Below, in pieces: positions 33,635 through 42,061 of a DNA stretch of 46,227 nucleotides. The notes beneath the pieces were generated by a model, which saw nothing but the letters and a program-made list of their open reading frames with translations, ran no database searches and was not told the origin of the DNA. Position 1 is the first letter of the stretch. Every line of letters begins with the position of its first letter. Position numbers and translations under genes: made by a program. The DNA comes from Taibaiella soli (GTDB lineage: Bacteria; Bacteroidota; Bacteroidia; Chitinophagales; Chitinophagaceae): positions 1 through 46,227 of the forward strand of contig NZ_QKTW01000012.1 in assembly GCF_003236175.1 (NCBI RefSeq), written 5' to 3'.

Positions 33635-34102
33635 ATGAACAGGAACGAAGCAGCAGAAGGTACACAGCTGGATTGGATCAAAGAAAAATACTTAGGTAAA
33701 ATGGTTACCGATTCCCGTTCTGATGCGGGCAACTGGCTACAGCTTACATTAGAACACATTGAAAAAGGAACGGCCACCATTTCGCTGATATTGCGCAAGG
33801 AGATGACTAATCCCTATGGTATGATTCACGGTGGCATGATGAGTCTGGTGATGGACGAAACCATTGGTTGGGCCATTGTAAGCCTCGACGCGGATCATCA
33901 TTATACCTCCCTTAATCTGAATGTGGATTTTCTATATGCAATCAAAGAGGGTGACCGTCTTACCTCTACAGCGAAAATTGTACGTCACGGTAAGAAGATT
34001 ATCTATGCAGAATGTTCGGTGTACGATAGTAAAGGCAATCTGGCCGGCCGTGGTGCGAGTAATCTGGTAGTTACCGGAATGAAACTGAAAAGCGGGGAGT
34101 AA
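33635..34102 (+). CDS. PaaI-type hotdog thioesterase
   Basis: 155 residues with the hotdog-fold core YGMIHGGMMSLVMDETIGWA; HGG (65-67) plus D74 and E75 resembles the PaaI/YbgC active region. It probably hydrolyses an acyl-CoA thioester in the cytoplasm; the substrate is unknown. It starts 4 bp after the YdeI-family gene. Confidence 0.88.
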   Translation: MNRNEAAEGTQLDWIKEKYLGKMVTDSRSDAGNWLQLTLEHIEKGTATISLILRKEMTNPYGMIHGGMMSLVMDETIGWAIVSLDADHHYTSLNLNVDFLYAIKEGDRLTSTAKIVRHGKKIIYAECSVYDSKGNLAGRGASNLVVTGMKLKSGE

Positions 34103-34203
34103 GTCTGTACGGTTAATATGTTGCCAAGTCGCTGGAAATCGCCAATTGCCCCTCTTAAACTGTCAATTGAAGAACTTTACAGTCAAACAAAAAAACATTT
34201 TTA

Positions 34204-34211
34204 TACTTTTG
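34204..34211 (+). promoter_or_regulatory. -7 element of the GT2 gene (TACTTTTG)
   Basis: TACTTTTG ends eight bases before the ATG at 34219, so transcription would begin at or next to the start codon. The -33 position is not convincing. Confidence 0.5.
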
Positions 34212-34218
34212 CCCCCAC

Positions 34219-34971
34219 ATGCTAAACGGAAAGAAAATAGTAGTTGTACTGCCTGCATACAGAGCAGCATTAACCCTGGAGCGTACCTACAAGGAAATTC
34301 CATTTGACGTTGTTGATGATGTAGTGCTGGTTGACGATAAAAGCCCGGATAATACAGTCGAGGAGGCTAAGAGACTGGGCATTAAACATATAGTACGCCA
34401 TGAAGTAAACAAAGGCTACGGTGGTAATCAGAAAAGCTGTTACAAAAAAGCACTGGAACTCGGCGCTGATATCGTAATCATGCTGCATCCTGATTATCAG
34501 TATACACCAATGCTGTTGCTGGCTATGTCTTCAATCATTGCCAACGATGTATATCCGGTAGTATTTGCTTCCCGTATTCTGGGTAAAGGCGCGCTGAAGG
34601 GTGGCATGCCGAAGTACAAATATTTCTTCAACCGTTGCCTTACTTTATTCGAAAATGTGCTGATCGGTCAGAAGCTCAGCGAATACCACACCGGTTATCG
34701 CGCATTTTCTGCTGAGGTGATCCGTTCTATCGATTTTACACACAACAGTGATGATTTCGTTTTCGATAATGAAATGGTTTCGCAGGTATTTATGAATGGC
34801 TACGAAATCGGAGAAGTAACTTGCCCGACTAAATATTTTGAAGAAGCGTCGAGCATTAATTTCAGCCGCAGTATGAAATATGGTATGGGCGTACTCAGAG
34901 TTTCGCTCACACACCGTTTTCATAAATGGGGCATCATGAAAAGCAAACTATACAGCAAGCCGACTGCGTAA
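34219..34971 (+). CDS. Family 2 glycosyltransferase (DPM1-like)
   Basis: 250 residues, a GT-A fold. VVVLPAYRAALTLERTYKEI starts the protein and DDVVLVDDKSPDN (34-45) binds the nucleotide sugar. Where most GT2 enzymes have a DxD motif, this protein has MLHPDYQY (88-95). HTGYRAFS is near residue 160. No membrane helix is obvious, so it is a cytoplasmic or peripheral enzyme, perhaps a polyprenyl-phosphate sugar transferase. The donor and acceptor are unknown. A hairpin terminator follows. Confidence 0.88.
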   Translation: MLNGKKIVVVLPAYRAALTLERTYKEIPFDVVDDVVLVDDKSPDNTVEEAKRLGIKHIVRHEVNKGYGGNQKSCYKKALELGADIVIMLHPDYQYTPMLLLAMSSIIANDVYPVVFASRILGKGALKGGMPKYKYFFNRCLTLFENVLIGQKLSEYHTGYRAFSAEVIRSIDFTHNSDDFVFDNEMVSQVFMNGYEIGEVTCPTKYFEEASSINFSRSMKYGMGVLRVSLTHRFHKWGIMKSKLYSKPTA

Positions 34972-34992
34972 TTTGCCGTATACATAAATAAT

Positions 34993-35031
34993 AAAAGCGC
35001 CGCCCTGACAGTGTTGTTGGGGCGGCGTTTT
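34993..35031 (+). terminator. GT2 gene terminator
   Basis: CGCCGCCC (34998-35005) pairs with GGGCGGCG (35020-35027), with AAAA before and TTTT after. The loop is 14 bases and the U-tract short. Confidence 0.72.
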
Positions 35032-35085
35032 GGTAATATTTCTATTGCGGGAATTTTGGCGTTTCACGTTTCACCAACTTTCCAC

Positions 35086-35640
35086 TCACAACCTCCCGTA
35101 TTGTTCTCTGAAAGAAGAAAGCGGTAATGAAACCGTCATCTGGCTGCCGTCTGGTTTGGTGAAATACACACTCAGATAATCGTAGCTCAGGAAGTTTTGG
35201 TAGACATCCGTCCGCTGACTTTGGTCGTTGAACGTGTAGCCGTTTGTTACTCTGCCTTTACAGGCGCCTTGTTCGCAGGATTCAAAAACCAGATGTGAGT
35301 TTGTAATACGATCAGGCTGCAATTCTTTACGGCCATATTTGGTAACTGATTTTGCGAAGCAGATAGTAATGCCTTTGTCTTTATTAGCGTTTTTAGGCAC
35401 CATAAAGCTGAAAAACTCGGGCCGCAGATTGCCTTTCACTTTCGAAACCACCAGCGTAATATAATCCGTTTTGCCGGCGTCAGAAAAAGGAACATCCACA
35501 TACATAAGCATGCCTTTACCCGTTTCCTGTGTATCCCAAACGACACGTTCGGCGATGTTGTTATTTTGAAGCGATGGTTGTTGCGCGTAGGCCGCAGCCG
35601 TAATTGATAGGGTCAGGAGACCAATGAAAAATCTTTTCAT
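35086..35640 (-). CDS. Secreted protein of uncertain family, IalB-like features
   Basis: 184 residues with a signal peptide (MKRFFIGLLTLSITAAAYA-Q). The mature part resembles IalB-type proteins in layout: a strand FFSFMVPKNA, a cysteine-rich FESCEQGACKGRV with two of three cysteines, then YFTKPDGSQMTVSLPLSSF. IalB (invasion-associated locus B) is known from alphaproteobacteria; its role there is in invasion or stress. The match is by eye and could be a generic small beta protein. It stands alone between convergent and codirectional neighbours. Confidence 0.55.
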   Translation of the reverse strand: MKRFFIGLLTLSITAAAYAQQPSLQNNNIAERVVWDTQETGKGMLMYVDVPFSDAGKTDYITLVVSKVKGNLRPEFFSFMVPKNANKDKGITICFAKSVTKYGRKELQPDRITNSHLVFESCEQGACKGRVTNGYTFNDQSQRTDVYQNFLSYDYLSVYFTKPDGSQMTVSLPLSSFREQYGRL

Positions 35641-35736
35641 ACAGATTTAATGGTTCAGGGTGCAATAATAGGAGAAAATTCCCATGCGAAGCCGTCTACT
35701 TGCGGCGTACGGGGAATTAAGCATGATTTATCCTGA

Positions 35737-36426
35737 TTATTTCTCGGGGTTTGCTGCCGGATGAAAACAAGCTGCAGACTGCAGGGTATCATCCAGACTT
35801 ATTTTATCGCCGTAAAATCTAGGTTGTTTATTAGTCATGAAATCGACCAAAACCTTTACCCGCGCCATTTTCTCACGAATGGTCACTCTTGCCCCGTAAA
35901 GCGTAGAAACATCCGCAGCATTAAAAGCGATCGCGTTTACTTCTTTATGATTGGCGATAAACAAAGCCCGTTCGTTATGAAAAGGCTGTGAAATAATGGT
36001 CACGTTATCTTCTCCAAAAACTGCTTTACACCGGACGATACTGTCTAAAGTGCGGAAGCCTGCAAAATCAAGGAAAATATGAGTGGCCGGAATGCCAGCC
36101 GCAATCAGATCCTGCATCATCATTTCCGGTTCGTTATAAGATTCCTTTCGGTTGTCGCCACTTACAATGATATACTTAATCTTGCCAGCTTTGAAAAGTG
36201 CCACTGCAGCATCAATGCGGTATTTATAATAGAGGTTGACATCACCGTTATCCAGGTATTTTGAAGTGCCGAGGAGCAAGCCTGCTTTACGTTCTGGAAT
36301 AGCATTGATGTCGGCATACATCTGTTTGGCAGTGCTTTTCGTAACCCAGTAATCGATTCCGAAAACGGCAATAAAAAGGCCCAGCAGTAAACATAAGATT
36401 ACTTTGGGCCAGAAGAATTTTCTCAT
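35737..36426 (-). CDS. SanA/DUF218-like envelope protein
   Basis: 229 residues with a single N-terminal membrane helix (about 8-26). The domain matches SanA/YdcF (DUF218): LLLGTSKYL, YIIVSGDNRKESYNEPEMM, and ISQPFHNERALFIA. SanA is linked to the envelope barrier against vancomycin at high temperature in enterobacteria; the chemistry is unknown. It lies 15 bp past the anti-sigma gene and is probably in its operon. Confidence 0.87.
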   Translation of the reverse strand: MRKFFWPKVILCLLLGLFIAVFGIDYWVTKSTAKQMYADINAIPERKAGLLLGTSKYLDNGDVNLYYKYRIDAAVALFKAGKIKYIIVSGDNRKESYNEPEMMMQDLIAAGIPATHIFLDFAGFRTLDSIVRCKAVFGEDNVTIISQPFHNERALFIANHKEVNAIAFNAADVSTLYGARVTIREKMARVKVLVDFMTNKQPRFYGDKISLDDTLQSAACFHPAANPEK

Positions 36427-36441
36427 AGAAGGAAGTGAACT

Positions 36442-37500
36442 TTATTCAAGATCTTTTAGCATGGACTGCGCTGGCTCTTTATCTGCATGTTTATCGCTCA
36501 GGATTTTTTCCAGCAACTCTTTCGCAGCATTTTTTTGCCCCAGCGCAATATAGCAACGGGCAGCGCCAAGAGTCGCTTTATACTTGCGACCAGCGTCCGG
36601 ATTTTTCATGGCTTCTTTATATTGATCAAGCGCAGCATTGTAGTATTTTTTATCATAGGCGGCATCTGCCACATCCAGCGCATCGACAGCCACTCTTTCC
36701 TTTGGTGCCGCAGCCATCGCTGCCATTTTCGGTGCGGGTTCTGAATCAGCAGTACTACGTTCTTTTGCGGCAGACATCAGACCTTTTGCCACAGCGGGTT
36801 CCGCTTTTTCAACTTTTGTATTTCGTGCATTTTCTGCTGCGACTACATTTTTTGATGCTTTTGCTTCTTCAGCGGCAGCTTTTTTATCAGCAGCTTTTGC
36901 TTTTTCAGATTCATCTGTGCTGTGCGCGCGTGTAGTTGCAATCAGCAGTGGTGGCTTTTGTGAACTGCCATTTTTATGATTTTTAGGCTCCTTTTGCTGT
37001 GGCGCTTCACTGGCCACAACCTCGGGTTCTGGTTCATTCACCGCGGCAGCAGAAGATATGCCAGCCCTTTGTGCAATTATGTTATTCTTCTTGTTTCTGT
37101 CAGATTCCCATAACCAGGCTAGTCCGCAACAAACTACCACTACAGCGGCAATAGAAGCATTGCGCCATAGTGGCTGCACATTGTGTTTTTTATTTTTAAC
37201 AGACGGCAAGCTGGCGGCAGGGGCCGCTGCGTGTGCGATCGAATTAAGATGTACCTGCGGTAATGACTGACTGAAATGTTCCTGCAGAAAATTGGTATTG
37301 ATGCCGGCCAGTGTGGCAACTGTTTCCTGCGGATGCTCTGAAAGACCTTCTACAGCCATACTGCACAGAGGGCAGCTATTCAGATGTAACTCTATCGCAT
37401 GGCATTCTTCACGGCTCATAAGTCCGGAGACATAATCCTTGAGCTGTCTTTTAGTAAGACAAACGCTCTCATCAAAAATATGGCTTAGCTGATTGTTCAT
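36442..37500 (-). CDS. Anti-sigma factor, zinc-finger plus TPR-like C-terminus
   Basis: 352 residues. The N-terminal zf-HC2 motif is H39-xxx-C43-xx-C46 (ELHLNSCPLC), used to hold a sigma factor. A single membrane helix spans about 114-131. Then comes an Ala/Lys/Glu-rich segment (about 140-270) and a TPR-like C-terminus (KKYYNAALDQYKEAMKNPDA) that would lie in the periplasm. It should hold the preceding ECF sigma factor inactive until a periplasmic signal arrives. The two genes overlap by 4 bp (ATGA). The signal is unknown. Confidence 0.86.
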   Translation of the reverse strand: MNNQLSHIFDESVCLTKRQLKDYVSGLMSREECHAIELHLNSCPLCSMAVEGLSEHPQETVATLAGINTNFLQEHFSQSLPQVHLNSIAHAAAPAASLPSVKNKKHNVQPLWRNASIAAVVVVCCGLAWLWESDRNKKNNIIAQRAGISSAAAVNEPEPEVVASEAPQQKEPKNHKNGSSQKPPLLIATTRAHSTDESEKAKAADKKAAAEEAKASKNVVAAENARNTKVEKAEPAVAKGLMSAAKERSTADSEPAPKMAAMAAAPKERVAVDALDVADAAYDKKYYNAALDQYKEAMKNPDAGRKYKATLGAARCYIALGQKNAAKELLEKILSDKHADKEPAQSMLKDLE

Positions 37501-38078
37501 AACTTCACTCCTCCCGTCAGTTCCAGTTTTATTTTCAGATTACGTTTTCCGTTTTGAATGTGGCTTTTGACCTGCATGATTGTGAAACCCGTTTGGGCTG
37601 CGACTTCTGCATAAGTAAGCTTCTGAAGGTAAAAAAGACTGATGCACTTTTTTTGTTCTTCATTCAGTGCATTCACGGCCTCTTCCAGCCGGTTCAGCAT
37701 AGCTTCCTCTTCAATCTTATGATGCAGGTTTTCTTCAAATTCCATATCGTCAGCCGTATCAAAACTGTTGTTCGTTACAGATCTTGATTGGCGCAGTTGC
37801 ATCAGGCAATAATTTTTAGCCACCTGAAAAAGCCAGGGTTTAAACTTGTCTATATTGTATTTGGGAAGATCGTCGAGCAACTTGATGAATATCTGCTGCA
37901 TGGCATCTTTGGCAGCTTCGGTTTGACGCAGGTATTTGCAACATACACCGAACACAAGGTGACCATATCTTTCAAATAGATAATTGATCGCAACCTGTTC
38001 CTGGCGGTGTGCGTAGCGGTAGACTAATTCCTCGTCGGATAGCTTTCGATAATCAGATGTTGGCAGCTGGGACTTCAT
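37497..38078 (-). CDS. ECF sigma factor (RNA polymerase sigma-70 family)
   Basis: 193 residues. Region 2 includes FKPWLFQVAKNYCLMQLRQS and region 4 includes LTYAEVAAQTGFTIMQVKSHIQNG, the helix-turn-helix that binds -35. The region between is short, as in ECF sigmas. It directs RNA polymerase to envelope-stress-type promoters and is presumably held by the overlapping anti-sigma factor. The 22-bp palindrome at 38123-38144, upstream of this gene, may be part of its control. Confidence 0.92.
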   Translation of the reverse strand: MKSQLPTSDYRKLSDEELVYRYAHRQEQVAINYLFERYGHLVFGVCCKYLRQTEAAKDAMQQIFIKLLDDLPKYNIDKFKPWLFQVAKNYCLMQLRQSRSVTNNSFDTADDMEFEENLHHKIEEEAMLNRLEEAVNALNEEQKKCISLFYLQKLTYAEVAAQTGFTIMQVKSHIQNGKRNLKIKLELTGGVKL

Positions 38079-38122
38079 GGCTTCTATTATAAAATTACAA
38101 TTTCAAAACGGTACAGAGATGC

Positions 38123-38144
38123 TTTTTATCACATGTGATAAAAA
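38123..38144. promoter_or_regulatory. 22-bp perfect palindrome between ECF sigma gene and hppA
   Basis: TTTTTATCACA/TGTGATAAAAA is an exact palindrome, 45 bp upstream of the sigma gene start and about 33 bp upstream of the hppA -33 box. The position and symmetry suit a dimeric regulator able to act on both divergent genes; which one is unknown. It could also fold as an RNA hairpin. Confidence 0.5.
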
Positions 38145-38176
38145 ATATTTTACGATTTAATAACTGGTTGATATCA

Positions 38177-38207
38177 TTTGGATTTATAATGTTAACTGTT
38201 ATATTTG
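38177..38207 (+). promoter_or_regulatory. hppA promoter (TTTG-N19-TATATTTG)
   Basis: TTTG (38177-38180) and TATATTTG (38200-38207) match both consensus elements with a 19-base gap, the best promoter in the window. Transcription would begin about 22 bases before the ATG at 38236. Confidence 0.75.
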
Positions 38208-38235
38208 TTTACTATAATTTAACTTAAAAAGCATT

Positions 38236-40422
38236 ATGAACTTACTGTACCTGGTTCCAGCTTTTGGCCTGCTTGCCTTGCTGTTTACAATCATCAAAAG
38301 TTCCTGGGTAAGCAAACAGGACGCCGGGAATGACCGGATGAAAGAAATTGCCAAGTATATTGCTGAAGGTGCAATGGCCTTCCTTAAAGCAGAATACAAA
38401 ATTCTTGCCTGGTATGTGGTATTGGCTGCTTTGCTGCTCGGTTACATGGGTTCGCAACATGTTAATTCTTCATGGGTTATTGCCCTGACTTTTGTGATGG
38501 GGGCTATATTCAGTGCTTGTGCAGGTTTTATAGGAATGCGCATTGCTACAAAAGCTAATGTGCGCACAGCCAATGCGGCGCGTACCAGTCTGGCAAAAGC
38601 ACTGGCCGTTTCTTTCTCCGGCGGTGCTGTAATGGGACTTGGGGTAGCGGGTCTGGCCGTACTGGGTTTGGGGAGTTTATTCATCATTCTTCTGAAAACA
38701 TTTGCACCGGATGTAATGGCAACGGATCATCTGGTACAGAAAGCGATTGAAGTACTCACCGGGTTTTCGCTGGGAGCAGAAAGTATTGCGTTGTTTGCAC
38801 GTGTAGGCGGTGGTATTTACACTAAAGCGGCCGATGTAGGCGCTGATCTCGTAGGTAAAGTAGAAGCGGGCATTCCGGAAGATGATCCGCGCAATCCGGC
38901 AACTATTGCTGATAACGTAGGAGACAACGTGGGCGACGTGGCAGGAATGGGCGCCGATCTGTTTGGTTCTTATGTGGCAACGGTGCTGGCTACAATGGTA
39001 CTTGGTCAGGAAACGCAATCTGCGGATAATTTTAATGGCTTCGGACCAATTCTTTTACCAATGCTGATTGCAGGTATGGGTATTGTGTTTTCCATCATCG
39101 GAACTTTCTTCGTACGTATTTCCGAAACCTCTGGCATCAATACCAGTGTGGTACAGCGAGCGCTGAATATGGGCAACTGGGGCTCAATTGTGCTGACTGC
39201 AATTGCTTCTTATTTTCTGGTAATGTACATTCTGCCTGACAATATGATTCTCCGTGAAGTTTCGTTTACCAATATGGATGTGTTTTACGCGATCATTATT
39301 GGTCTGGTGGTTGGTACGCTGATGAGCATCATTACAGAATACTATACTGCTATGGGCAAACGTCCGGTGCTGAGTATTGTAAAACAATCTGCAACTGGTC
39401 ACGCTACCAACGTAATTGGCGGCCTGGCGGTGGGTATGGAAAGTACTTTCCTCCCGATCCTTGTTTTGGCGGGTGGTATCTGGGGCTCGTACAAAGTAGC
39501 AGGTCTCTACGGCGTGGCGATTGCTGCTGCCGGAATGATGGCTACTACCGCAATGCAATTGGCTATTGATGCTTTTGGTCCGATTGCGGATAATGCCGGT
39601 GGTATTGCCGAAATGAGTGAACTGCCGAAAGAAGTGCGTGAAAAAACCGATACACTCGATGCAGTGGGTAACACGACAGCCGCTACAGGTAAGGGTTTTG
39701 CCATTGCATCTGCGGCGCTTACTTCGCTGGCTCTGTTTGCCGCGTTTGTTGGTGTAGCAGGTATCAGCGGTATCAATATTTACAAAGCGGAAGTACTCGC
39801 AGCTTTGTTTGTAGGAGGTATGATTCCGTTTATTTTCTCTTCATTGGCCATTCGTGCGGTAGGTGAAGCTGCTATGAGCATGGTGGAAGAAGTGCGTCGT
39901 CAGTTCCGTGAAATTCCGGGCATTCTGGAAGGAACCGGCAAACCTGAGTACGAACGTTGTGTGGCTATTTCTACGCAAGCTTCTCTGCGCAAAATGATAC
40001 TGCCTGGTGCTATTGCTTTGCTGGCGCCATTGCTGATGGGTTTCCTTGCGGGTCCTGAAGCATTGGGTGGCATGCTGGCCGGTGCAACGGTGAGCGGTGT
40101 ATTGATGGGTATGTTCCAAAACAACGCCGGCGGCGCCTGGGATAATGCGAAGAAATCTTTTGAAAAAGGGGTAGAGATCAATGGCGAGATCTACTACAAA
40201 AAATCAGATCCGCATAAAGCGTCTGTAACTGGCGATACGGTGGGTGATCCGTTTAAAGATACTTCTGGTCCGTCGATGAATATTCTGATCAAGCTGATGA
40301 GTATTGTCGCGCTGGTTATCGCGCCAACGATTGCAAGTATTCACGGTACAAAATCGGAAACGTCTAAAGCTCCCGTGAAAAAAGAAGTCAAAGCGCTGGT
40401 TCGTACCATCGCTTCCAAATAG
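38236..40422 (+). CDS. hppA: Membrane-bound ion-translocating pyrophosphatase, K+-dependent type
   Basis: 728 residues, about 16 membrane helices. It couples PPi hydrolysis to pumping of H+ or Na+ across the inner membrane. Catalytic loops [11 protein letters not shown] (200-210), [20 protein letters not shown] (215-234) and DLFGSY (241-246) are intact. In [10 protein letters not shown] (478-487), the alanine A482 and glycine G485 fit the K+-dependent class; K+-independent enzymes have lysine and threonine there. Whether it pumps H+, Na+ or both cannot be told. It is monocistronic, with a strong promoter and terminator. Confidence 0.96.
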   Translation: MNLLYLVPAFGLLALLFTIIKSSWVSKQDAGNDRMKEIAKYIAEGAMAFLKAEYKILAWYVVLAALLLGYMGSQHVNSSWVIALTFVMGAIFSACAGFIGMRIATKANVRTANAARTSLAKALAVSFSGGAVMGLGVAGLAVLGLGSLFIILLKTFAPDVMATDHLVQKAIEVLTGFSLGAESIALFARVGGGIYTKAADVGADLVGKVEAGIPEDDPRNPATIADNVGDNVGDVAGMGADLFGSYVATVLATMVLGQETQSADNFNGFGPILLPMLIAGMGIVFSIIGTFFVRISETSGINTSVVQRALNMGNWGSIVLTAIASYFLVMYILPDNMILREVSFTNMDVFYAIIIGLVVGTLMSIITEYYTAMGKRPVLSIVKQSATGHATNVIGGLAVGMESTFLPILVLAGGIWGSYKVAGLYGVAIAAAGMMATTAMQLAIDAFGPIADNAGGIAEMSELPKEVREKTDTLDAVGNTTAATGKGFAIASAALTSLALFAAFVGVAGISGINIYKAEVLAALFVGGMIPFIFSSLAIRAVGEAAMSMVEEVRRQFREIPGILEGTGKPEYERCVAISTQASLRKMILPGAIALLAPLLMGFLAGPEALGGMLAGATVSGVLMGMFQNNAGGAWDNAKKSFEKGVEINGEIYYKKSDPHKASVTGDTVGDPFKDTSGPSMNILIKLMSIVALVIAPTIASIHGTKSETSKAPVKKEVKALVRTIASK

Positions 40423-40446
40423 AACATTTGTTTTGTTTTTGTTTTT

Positions 40447-40473
40447 ATCCCGCCCGCAAGGCGGGATTTTTTT
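40447..40473 (+). terminator. hppA terminator
   Basis: ATCCCGCC (40447-40454) pairs with GGCGGGAT (40460-40467), followed by a T-run. Confidence 0.9.
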
Positions 40474-40640
40474 ATTGGAACATTGGGAATTTGTAAATGG
40501 AGATTGGTTTGGCGTTTGCGTATTCGGCATGGATAATACACGCAGGTTATCCGATGAAGGAGGGATCCCGCGTATTGTGTGCCTGCATTCCGCGGGATGT
40601 CTCCTTGCAACGTGACATGGGCAACACTCGAGGGCATCTT
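40474..40640. other. Spacer part with a short inverted repeat, no gene seen
   Basis: The only structure I see before the 21-bp array is ATCCCGCG near 40564 with CGCGGGAT near 40592. Together with the array (40641-40850) and the terminator at 40862, it fills the 491-bp gap between hppA and the gene at 40914. Confidence 0.4.
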
Positions 40641-40850
40641 CTACCTCAGAGCTATGAATTTCTACCTCAGAGCCAGGAATTCCTGCCTCTGAGGTACGAT
40701 TTCCTACCTTTTAGCCAGGAATTCCTGCCTTTGAGCTACGATTTCCTACCTTAAAGCCAGGAATTCCTACGTCGAAGCTAGGATGTTCTACCCTGGAGCC
40801 AGGATGTTCTACCTTTGAGGTAGCTTTTGGTACCTCAGAGGTGTAATTAC
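40641..40850. repeat. Ten 21-bp tandem units, alternating between two subtypes
   Basis: Ten consecutive units of exactly 21 bp begin CTACCT, CTGCCT or similar, followed by variants of CAGAGC. Units 2, 4 and 6 end GCCAGGAATTC, units 3 and 5 end TACGATTTC, and units 7 and 8 end AGGATGTT, giving a 42-bp superperiod. A short open frame reads the first five units as heptapeptides such as LPQSYEF but stops within the sixth (CTACCTTAA), while the DNA pattern continues, so I treat it as a DNA-level array. Confidence 0.9.
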
Positions 40851-40861
40851 ACGGCAGGCAT

Positions 40862-40892
40862 AAAAAAATCCCGATACTAAGACCGGGATTTT
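40862..40892 (-). terminator. Terminator of the 165-residue protein gene
   Basis: ATCCCG (40868-40873) pairs with CGGGAT (40884-40889), and the A-run at 40862-40868 gives a U-tract on the minus strand. Confidence 0.75.
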
Positions 40893-40913
40893 AATTTGTC
40901 AACATGCTTTATG

Positions 40914-41411
40914 CTAGGCTTGGGTATTGATATCTGTGTTTCCCGATCCTTTTTTACTTCTGCGGGGAAAACGTTTCTGCATTTCTTCATAGATAGCCTG
41001 GCTGCCTGCTGCATTGCTACGACTGGCACCTTTTACTGAATTATAAAAAATAAGAGAAGCTTCGTACGCTTCACCGCCTGCTACCATCATGGCATCTTCT
41101 ACCGAGCGTGTGAGCGCAGTCAGTTTCTGATAAATGTGAAACAGATCGCGGGTGAGTGCAAGGTCTTTTTCAGCCTCTGGGATATCCACGTACTGTGGTA
41201 CCAGATTTGGGTTTTGACGTGCATACTCCAGTGCCTTATCTACAAAAGCAAGGGTTTTATCGCCCATCTTCAGCATGGCAGTACGTTGGTCGGGCGTGAG
41301 GTTAAAGACTAAAATGTCTTTGAGTGCTGCTGCTACAGTATTCAGTGCATTGTCTACGGCCGTTTTGTTTTCGTTTGAAATAGCGGCAGAAATTAAATTG
41401 GATTGTCCCAT
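40914..41411 (-). CDS. Conserved-looking helical protein, function unknown
   Basis: 165 residues, no signal peptide, no membrane helix, mostly alpha-helical by composition (for example NALNTVAAALKDILVFNLTP, then KALEYARQNPNLVPQY and IYQKLTALTRSVEDAMMVAG). I do not recognise the family. The last 25 residues are basic and Ser/Gly-rich (KRFPRRSKKGSGNT). A four-helix bundle is plausible. It lies alone on the minus strand with its own terminator. Confidence 0.7.
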   Translation of the reverse strand: MGQSNLISAAISNENKTAVDNALNTVAAALKDILVFNLTPDQRTAMLKMGDKTLAFVDKALEYARQNPNLVPQYVDIPEAEKDLALTRDLFHIYQKLTALTRSVEDAMMVAGGEAYEASLIFYNSVKGASRSNAAGSQAIYEEMQKRFPRRSKKGSGNTDINTQA

Positions 41412-41647
41412 AAAAAAGCTTTTATCTCTAGGAAATCAAAAACCGAACCGGGTTAACAGTAGAAGGGCGGCCCGGTGGCGTGTTTGATTCTATTTTTTTA
41501 ATGCTAATTTCTCGCTGGCTGATTTCAATGATTATATAAATTAAACAAGCCGGGAAATTTTTTGAGGTGTTTGTTAATGGGGGCAAAGCGTTCCTGCGCT
41601 TCTTTGCGAAAAATACGTGACCTCGTATGGTAAGATAATTTTCCCGG

Positions 41648-41709
41648 TGCGAAATCAGATTGCCACGTCGTCGCCACAGCTTTGCTGTTTGGTGACTCCT
41701 CGCAACGAC
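41648..41709. repeat. Diverged copy of the hairpin repeat of 129-190
   Basis: GTGCGAAATCAGATTGCCAC begins the unit and CTCCTCGCAACGAC ends it. Its inner hairpin (41670-41696) keeps the shape of the 151-177 hairpin, including the 2-nt bulge in the 3' arm and a 3-nt loop, while several base pairs have changed on both sides (for example A-T to G-C and T-A to C-G next to the loop). Confidence 0.8.
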
Positions 41710-41887
41710 CCCGCGGATTGTTGCAACGTTCCTATACACCTCATAGTGACGGCTGTATTTTTTATACGTCTGACCTGAAACCCTATATGGACAACAGACG
41801 CGCAGGTCCCGACAACGGAGAGATCTCGCGAAAACATAAGCACATACTACGTGCTACCACTGCTGCAAATTATGCGGTCCAGATAAC

Positions 41888-41917
41888 GTGAGACCCTTCC
41901 TTCGTCAGGGTGACAAA
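41888..41917. repeat. Short hairpin repeat (ACCCT/AGGGT stem)
   Basis: GTGAGACCCTTCCTTCGTCA and following GGGTGACAAA form a hairpin, ACCCT (41893-41897) with AGGGT (41907-41911). Same frame as 14994-15025 with both arms changed. Confidence 0.7.
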
Positions 41918-42061
41918 TACGAGTACATAATCTCAATTCCCTTTTTTTCCGCTTACCAACAGCGTTTCCATTCGCTGCAAATAGGTTGCATGCGGTCGTC
42001 CTTTCTTTGTTTTAGATAAGATTAGAAGGAGTTGAATAGTAAACCCTATCGTTTAAAACGG

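Noticed and set aside
40497-40754. 85-codon frame with heptapeptide repeats (LPQSYEF type)
   Set aside because: The stop falls within the sixth 21-bp unit while the DNA pattern goes on for four more, so the repeat is not kept for protein coding. The first half is not protein-like either.
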